Origin: Candidatus Gastranaerophilales bacterium
GTDB lineage: Bacteria; Cyanobacteriota; Vampirovibrionia; Gastranaerophilales; Gastranaerophilaceae
DNA length: 64,000 bases
Direction: 5' to 3'
Assembly: GCA_944326605.1 (NCBI GenBank)
Contig: CALVEM010000009.1
Coordinates: 1-64,000 of the forward strand
The position numbers were made by a program, and so were the translations under genes. This document shows positions 60,007 to 64,000 of this stretch, piece after piece. The notes beneath the pieces were generated by a model. It worked only from the letters and a program-made list of their open reading frames with translations. It was not told where the DNA came from and did no database searches. Numbering within the stretch: the stretch's first letter is position 1; every line of letters starts with the position of its first letter.

Positions 60007-62976
60007 ATGGGTGCAAATCAAATAACAGGATTAAATGGGACGTATTTTGCCGGAACTGTGCCTGAAAATATAAAGGAGCAGGCAAATAATGGTAACGTAC
60101 AAATTATACCTTTTGGGAATCAGGGTTATCTTGTTGTTCCAAAAGAAATAACTCGTACTATTGGTCTGGATGTTGAGCGTGCTGGGGATACCCGCCAAGA
60201 TGATGTCAATGTCAATACTGCAACCAGTACTACTGTAGATTTAAGCGGATATGATAAAGATTTTATTGCAATTTTGCAGAATCAAGGGCTTATTAGCACT
60301 ACCGATGCGGATTTTAAAAAATGTACCGTATCTGCAGGACAAGAAGCTAAATTAAATGCTGCAATCGGCGAATATAACAGTTTACCGGAAAAAATGGATG
60401 AAGTTGTATTTAGCGGCGATAAAAGTATTCAAGATAAGTTAAAAGCACAATTAAAAGAACAAGGCATAATTGATGATGAAGGCAACATTATAAATAAATC
60501 AGAATTTGCAAAATTATGCACTGAAGGAATAACTGTTGACGGAAAAACTTTTAAATTTAATAAAGAAAAAGACGGTCAGATTGATATCAACTATAATGAT
60601 GTGACTACATCTAAAGTGGATAGTCAGTTTAAGGAGATGAATCCTGCTGCTATTGAAAAAATGAAGGCACAGGGTGGCTCTTGGAAAGAACAATTAAAAG
60701 AACTTGAAAAATCCGGAGTTGTGTCAATTATAGACGGCAGATATTTTACAAATGACCCGAGATTGCAAAAACCGCAAACAGAAGAAGTTCAAAATGCGGA
60801 ATTTGATCCTGTAACTCTGGTTGGTAATGATGAGGCTATTGATAAAAGAGAAACAAAGTTACAGGAAGACTTTTTAAGTTTGTATGATACAAACCCTGAC
60901 AATGCAATGGATACGCTTTTGCATACTAAATATTATAAACAGTATACTGCATTAGAGGATGCTCTCAGAAAAATGAATACTGAAGATAATTCTAATGTAA
61001 AAAAGAAAGATTACGGAAATGAAGTTGCATACCGGAGAAAAGGTACGCTTGCAAGAGCATACTATGCTCAGGCTCAGGATACTAAGGGTAATGTAGTATA
61101 TGAATATGCTTCTCCGGAAGAAATTGAAAAATTTCAACAGAAAGTTAATAAGCATAAAGATGACTTAAGCAAATTAAACAATATTCAACAAATAGATGAA
61201 TATAAAACATTTTTTGGAGATGTGTTAGATGATAATATTGATAGTTTGAGTGACGTTCAGTTCCAACAACTGGCAGAAGCAAAAGCTTATAATGAAGGTT
61301 TAACGGATTCTCAAATTAAACACATGGCATCTACACAGTTTAAAAATCGTTTTAATACTGAGATGAACAATGTTGCTCAGGATTATTATCAGCAAATTCA
61401 GGAAGCTGAAGCCAAAGGCAATACTAAAAAAGCTGAAAAATTACGCCGGAAAATGAATGAAAAACTCCAAGAAATCAGTAATGAAAAAACAAGGACTGAA
61501 AATGAAGACCGCGGCGATTATGCTGCTATGATGGCACGCGGTATGGTAAACAGTGAAATTGCAGAGGGTAATTTTAAAAAGACTAATCCGACTTATGAAA
61601 GTATAATAGAAGCATGTCCGGAAGCGGCAAAGTTTATTGAAGCTAATAAACAAAGATTTTATAAGAAAGATGCAAACGGTAATTTAACTAATGAATTTGA
61701 CCCGCAGGCATGGAAAAATTTCTGGTTAAACAAGAGTGCATCACGTGAAGACAATAATACCGATGTTGATAACAATCGTATACAGGATTATTTTATGTCT
61801 CTGGGTGAAGCGCAAGACATTGTAAGAGGCAATGCTTTGGGTAATGCTGACGAAGCATATATAGGTCTTGATGCTATATTTAGTGATGAAAAAGAAAACA
61901 AATTAATAAATCTTGCCCGTGACATGGCAGAAACAGCTGGAGTGGTGACAGAAGCTAACAGGACTGCCGGAATAAGAGCTGCACATGTATTTAAAGAAAT
62001 GGGTAAAGGTGTAGCGGCAGGGGCGGCAGCAGATGTTCTCGGCAACTTCGTTTTAAGTAAAATCAGAATACCTTATGCAGGTGAAGTTGCAGGTACTGTG
62101 ACCGGTTCTGTAAACTGGGCGCAGAGCGGTACAATTCAAGATTTGGACAGATTTGTATCTGAAACTTATGAAAACGGCAGACTGATTGATTCTCAGGTAA
62201 CTGAAGTAATTGAAGAACATCCGTGGTCTTGCAGCGGTTCAGAAAATTACAGTCAAGATTATACAAAAGCTTATAGCGGAAGCAAAAAACTAAGAAGTTT
62301 TGCTCTTGATCCATGGGCTCTTGGTATCGGCGGTTTGGGCGGAGCAATCAAAGGTTTGATAGAAATGCGAGGCAAGCATGATATGGAAGATAAAAATTCA
62401 CGATTGCAGCAATATGCCCGCCGTGATCATAATGAAGGACCGAAAACTCAAGAAACTATAAATCAAAGAACCCAACAGGCTGATGTATATAAATATACCG
62501 CAAATGTTGAAATTGCAACAGAACCTGTTGACAAAGAAATAGCAAATAAAAAATGCAGATTAAGAGCAATTCCAAAAGTTATTAACGGTAAGCGTTATAA
62601 TATGACAGACAGTAAAAAAGACATGGTTGCTAGATATTATGGTCTAGCTCAGAATGATCCGAATTTTAACAAATTATATGAATATATTATGGAAGATATT
62701 AACGGTTTGAAAAAAGGTAAATATAATGATACTCAATATGTAACTAACATGACATATTTGCTTCCGGAACTATTACCTGGGGCATTAACCGGATTAAATG
62801 TTGATTATGAATTAAAATTTGACCCTGAAACAAATCCGCAGGAACTTGATGATGTTCCGGTATTACAAGGCGGTACGAGTATACCAAATGGCGAGAACCG
62901 TACACAGAGACTTCAAACTCCGGGAGAAAGCGGCTCAGGTTCTGTAACAGCTCACAAAAGAAGAAAAGAAGTATAG
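60007..62976 (+). CDS. Large protein of unknown function preceding the adhesin gene
   Basis: 989 residues from the ATG at 60007, which has AAGGA seven bases upstream; an in-frame start at 59980 is not supported. No signal peptide. Begins MGANQITGLNGTYFAGTVPE. The middle is charged and helical (about 270-560, e.g. AEAKGNTKKAEKLRRKMNEK). Near 670-700 a Gly/Ala segment KGVAAGAAADVLGNFVL looks membrane-interacting, followed by GTVTGSVNWAQSG and WALGIGGLGGAIKGLIEMRG. C-terminus polar (LQTPGESGSGSVTAHKRRKE). Separated by 112 bases from the adhesin gene. Not a TpsB transporter. Possibly an effector or structural partner. Confidence 0.55.
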   Translation: MGANQITGLNGTYFAGTVPENIKEQANNGNVQIIPFGNQGYLVVPKEITRTIGLDVERAGDTRQDDVNVNTATSTTVDLSGYDKDFIAILQNQGLISTTDADFKKCTVSAGQEAKLNAAIGEYNSLPEKMDEVVFSGDKSIQDKLKAQLKEQGIIDDEGNIINKSEFAKLCTEGITVDGKTFKFNKEKDGQIDINYNDVTTSKVDSQFKEMNPAAIEKMKAQGGSWKEQLKELEKSGVVSIIDGRYFTNDPRLQKPQTEEVQNAEFDPVTLVGNDEAIDKRETKLQEDFLSLYDTNPDNAMDTLLHTKYYKQYTALEDALRKMNTEDNSNVKKKDYGNEVAYRRKGTLARAYYAQAQDTKGNVVYEYASPEEIEKFQQKVNKHKDDLSKLNNIQQIDEYKTFFGDVLDDNIDSLSDVQFQQLAEAKAYNEGLTDSQIKHMASTQFKNRFNTEMNNVAQDYYQQIQEAEAKGNTKKAEKLRRKMNEKLQEISNEKTRTENEDRGDYAAMMARGMVNSEIAEGNFKKTNPTYESIIEACPEAAKFIEANKQRFYKKDANGNLTNEFDPQAWKNFWLNKSASREDNNTDVDNNRIQDYFMSLGEAQDIVRGNALGNADEAYIGLDAIFSDEKENKLINLARDMAETAGVVTEANRTAGIRAAHVFKEMGKGVAAGAAADVLGNFVLSKIRIPYAGEVAGTVTGSVNWAQSGTIQDLDRFVSETYENGRLIDSQVTEVIEEHPWSCSGSENYSQDYTKAYSGSKKLRSFALDPWALGIGGLGGAIKGLIEMRGKHDMEDKNSRLQQYARRDHNEGPKTQETINQRTQQADVYKYTANVEIATEPVDKEIANKKCRLRAIPKVINGKRYNMTDSKKDMVARYYGLAQNDPNFNKLYEYIMEDINGLKKGKYNDTQYVTNMTYLLPELLPGALTGLNVDYELKFDPETNPQELDDVPVLQGGTSIPNGENRTQRLQTPGESGSGSVTAHKRRKEV

Positions 62977-63088
62977 TATATGAATTTTTGTAAAATTTTT
63001 CATAAAAAAAGTAAAGAATGTACATGCAAATACCGTTTATATACATGTAAGTGTTCATGTGCATAAGAAAAAGAAACAGGTGGAACCT

Positions 63089-64000
63089 ATGAAAACACAA
63101 GGTATTAATAAAAAAAGAGTAATCGCATTTATCTTAAGCTTTTTGCTTGTAATGCAGCAATCGCTTGCTTATCAGGCTCTGGCTTCAACTATTACTGATG
63201 CTTCGGGTAAACCGATTAATCCGACATTAGGTGATAATACTTATGAAATCAGACCTGATGCTTTTAATGATAAAGGCATTGGTTTTAGCAGTTTTCAAGA
63301 TTTAAACCTGTCAAAGGGTGATATATTAAACTTTATTTTTCAGGCATGGGCTAATGGTCAGTGGACTGATTCTACCGGTACTACACATCAAGCAGGTGGT
63401 TGGGACATTAATACTTTTGTTGCGCTTGTTCAAAATCAGATTAATATTGACGGTATTGTTAATGCAATAAGTAAAGTAACTGACGGAAACATTAATAACG
63501 GAAACATGGTATTTGTTTCACCAAACGGTATGGTTGTCGGCGCTTCAGGTGTTTTGAATGTCGGTTCTTTGTCTGTTTATACACCGACACAAGGCACATT
63601 TGATAATTTGAAATCAGGTTTGCCGACGTCAACAACAGTTAATAATCAGAATTTTGCTCTTGGTACTTATATAAAAGATAAAACATTTGATCCGTCAGTA
63701 TTAACTATTGACCGAAATCAGTCTGTTGATATAAACGGCAGAGTTAGAGCTGTTCGAAATATTGATATAAATACAGGAACTTTAAATGTTACACCTGATG
63801 CCCAAAGCCAAAGCGAAACCCATCATACAGGGTTATTGATTGCAGGGGCTGGCGGTGACACTTCTGTTTTGACTGATGAAAATGCAGCGAATGCTTTATT
63901 TGAAAGTTTGGTCAACACTGATAATATGGATATGTCCATAGCTAACAATCAGTTTGCTTCTGCTAACGGAAATATTATTATAACTACTACAAAAGGTACT
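63089..64000 (+). CDS. Filamentous-haemagglutinin-type adhesin, partial (3' end beyond window)
   Basis: 304 residues visible and still open. Long signal sequence MKTQGINKKRVIAFILSFLL ... LAYQALAS. Then a TPS-type haemagglutination-activity domain: INIDGIVNAISKVTDGNINN, GNMVFVSPNGMVVGASGVLN (the N-P-x-G-(I/V) strand motif), VDINGRVRAVRNIDINTGTL. Expected to fold as a right-handed beta-helix on the cell surface, normally exported by a TpsB partner that is not in the window. AGGTGG five to six bases before the ATG. Confidence 0.85.
   Translation, partial: MKTQGINKKRVIAFILSFLLVMQQSLAYQALASTITDASGKPINPTLGDNTYEIRPDAFNDKGIGFSSFQDLNLSKGDILNFIFQAWANGQWTDSTGTTHQAGGWDINTFVALVQNQINIDGIVNAISKVTDGNINNGNMVFVSPNGMVVGASGVLNVGSLSVYTPTQGTFDNLKSGLPTSTTVNNQNFALGTYIKDKTFDPSVLTIDRNQSVDINGRVRAVRNIDINTGTLNVTPDAQSQSETHHTGLLIAGAGGDTSVLTDENAANALFESLVNTDNMDMSIANNQFASANGNIIITTTKGT

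Overview
The window is low-GC, gene-dense bacterial chromosome from a double-membraned organism. It carries a TolC-type outer-membrane factor, an EmrA-type adaptor and a filamentous-haemagglutinin-type adhesin. Pseudopilin genes with the FTLAEV cleavage/methylation motif, a replication-origin-like region directly upstream of dnaN (as in several cyanobacteria), and the general gene style suggest a gut relative of Cyanobacteria (Vampirovibrionia / Gastranaerophilales). That assignment is an inference from style; no marker gene was compared against a database.

Layout. 1-3740: three-gene minus-strand operon of a DUF4143-type ATPase, a GajA-like OLD/TOPRIM nuclease and a GajB-like helicase (Gabija-type anti-phage pair; the helicase runs off the left edge). 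3780-6950: repeat-studded promoter region, then a toxin-immunity-like array in which one full-length effector is followed by alternating four-helix membrane proteins and decaying C-terminal effector fragments, with a divergent HTH regulator. 7639-8669: ADP-ribosyltransferase-like protein. 8939-13298: tRNA-Ala, Mini-RNase III, small secreted proteins, and a pseudopilin with a G/C-tract at its start. 13312-23156: housekeeping genes (der, xerD, aroC, dnaN, endonuclease IV-like, fluC, recJ) with the candidate oriC at 17605-17850. 23380-25637: pseudopilin pair around an HTH regulator. 25738-40461: metG, a membrane glycosyltransferase-like protein, aroB, aroK, ctp protease, rpoD, dnaG, a soluble REC-kinase hybrid and lepA. 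40786-46721: two paralogous small proteins bracketed by an inverted motif, a BioD-like protein, a GHKL-ATPase/HExxH fusion, and prmC. 47407-54018: drug-efflux locus (TolC-like gene divergent from MarR-EmrA-EmrB-EmrB). 54270-59714: DUF4145, pgi, CoA-disulfide reductase with rhodanese, DUF2971, DUF4186. 60007-64000: a 989-residue protein of unknown function followed by a large haemagglutinin-type adhesin that runs off the right edge.

Themes that cut across genes. (1) At least nine genes have a TANNNT -10 element whose end lies exactly 6 nt before the start codon and no Shine-Dalgarno sequence, so their mRNAs are predicted to be leaderless; others have ordinary SD sites. (2) Two pseudopilin genes each have a 10-base G/C homopolymer just after the SD-supported ATG. 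In both the reading frame is one base short of the pilin frame, which fits phase variation or a systematic homopolymer error. (3) Several families of short dispersed repeats fill many gaps between genes and have been absorbed in frame into a pilin leader. (4) Defence- and conflict-type genes are concentrated in the first 9 kb.
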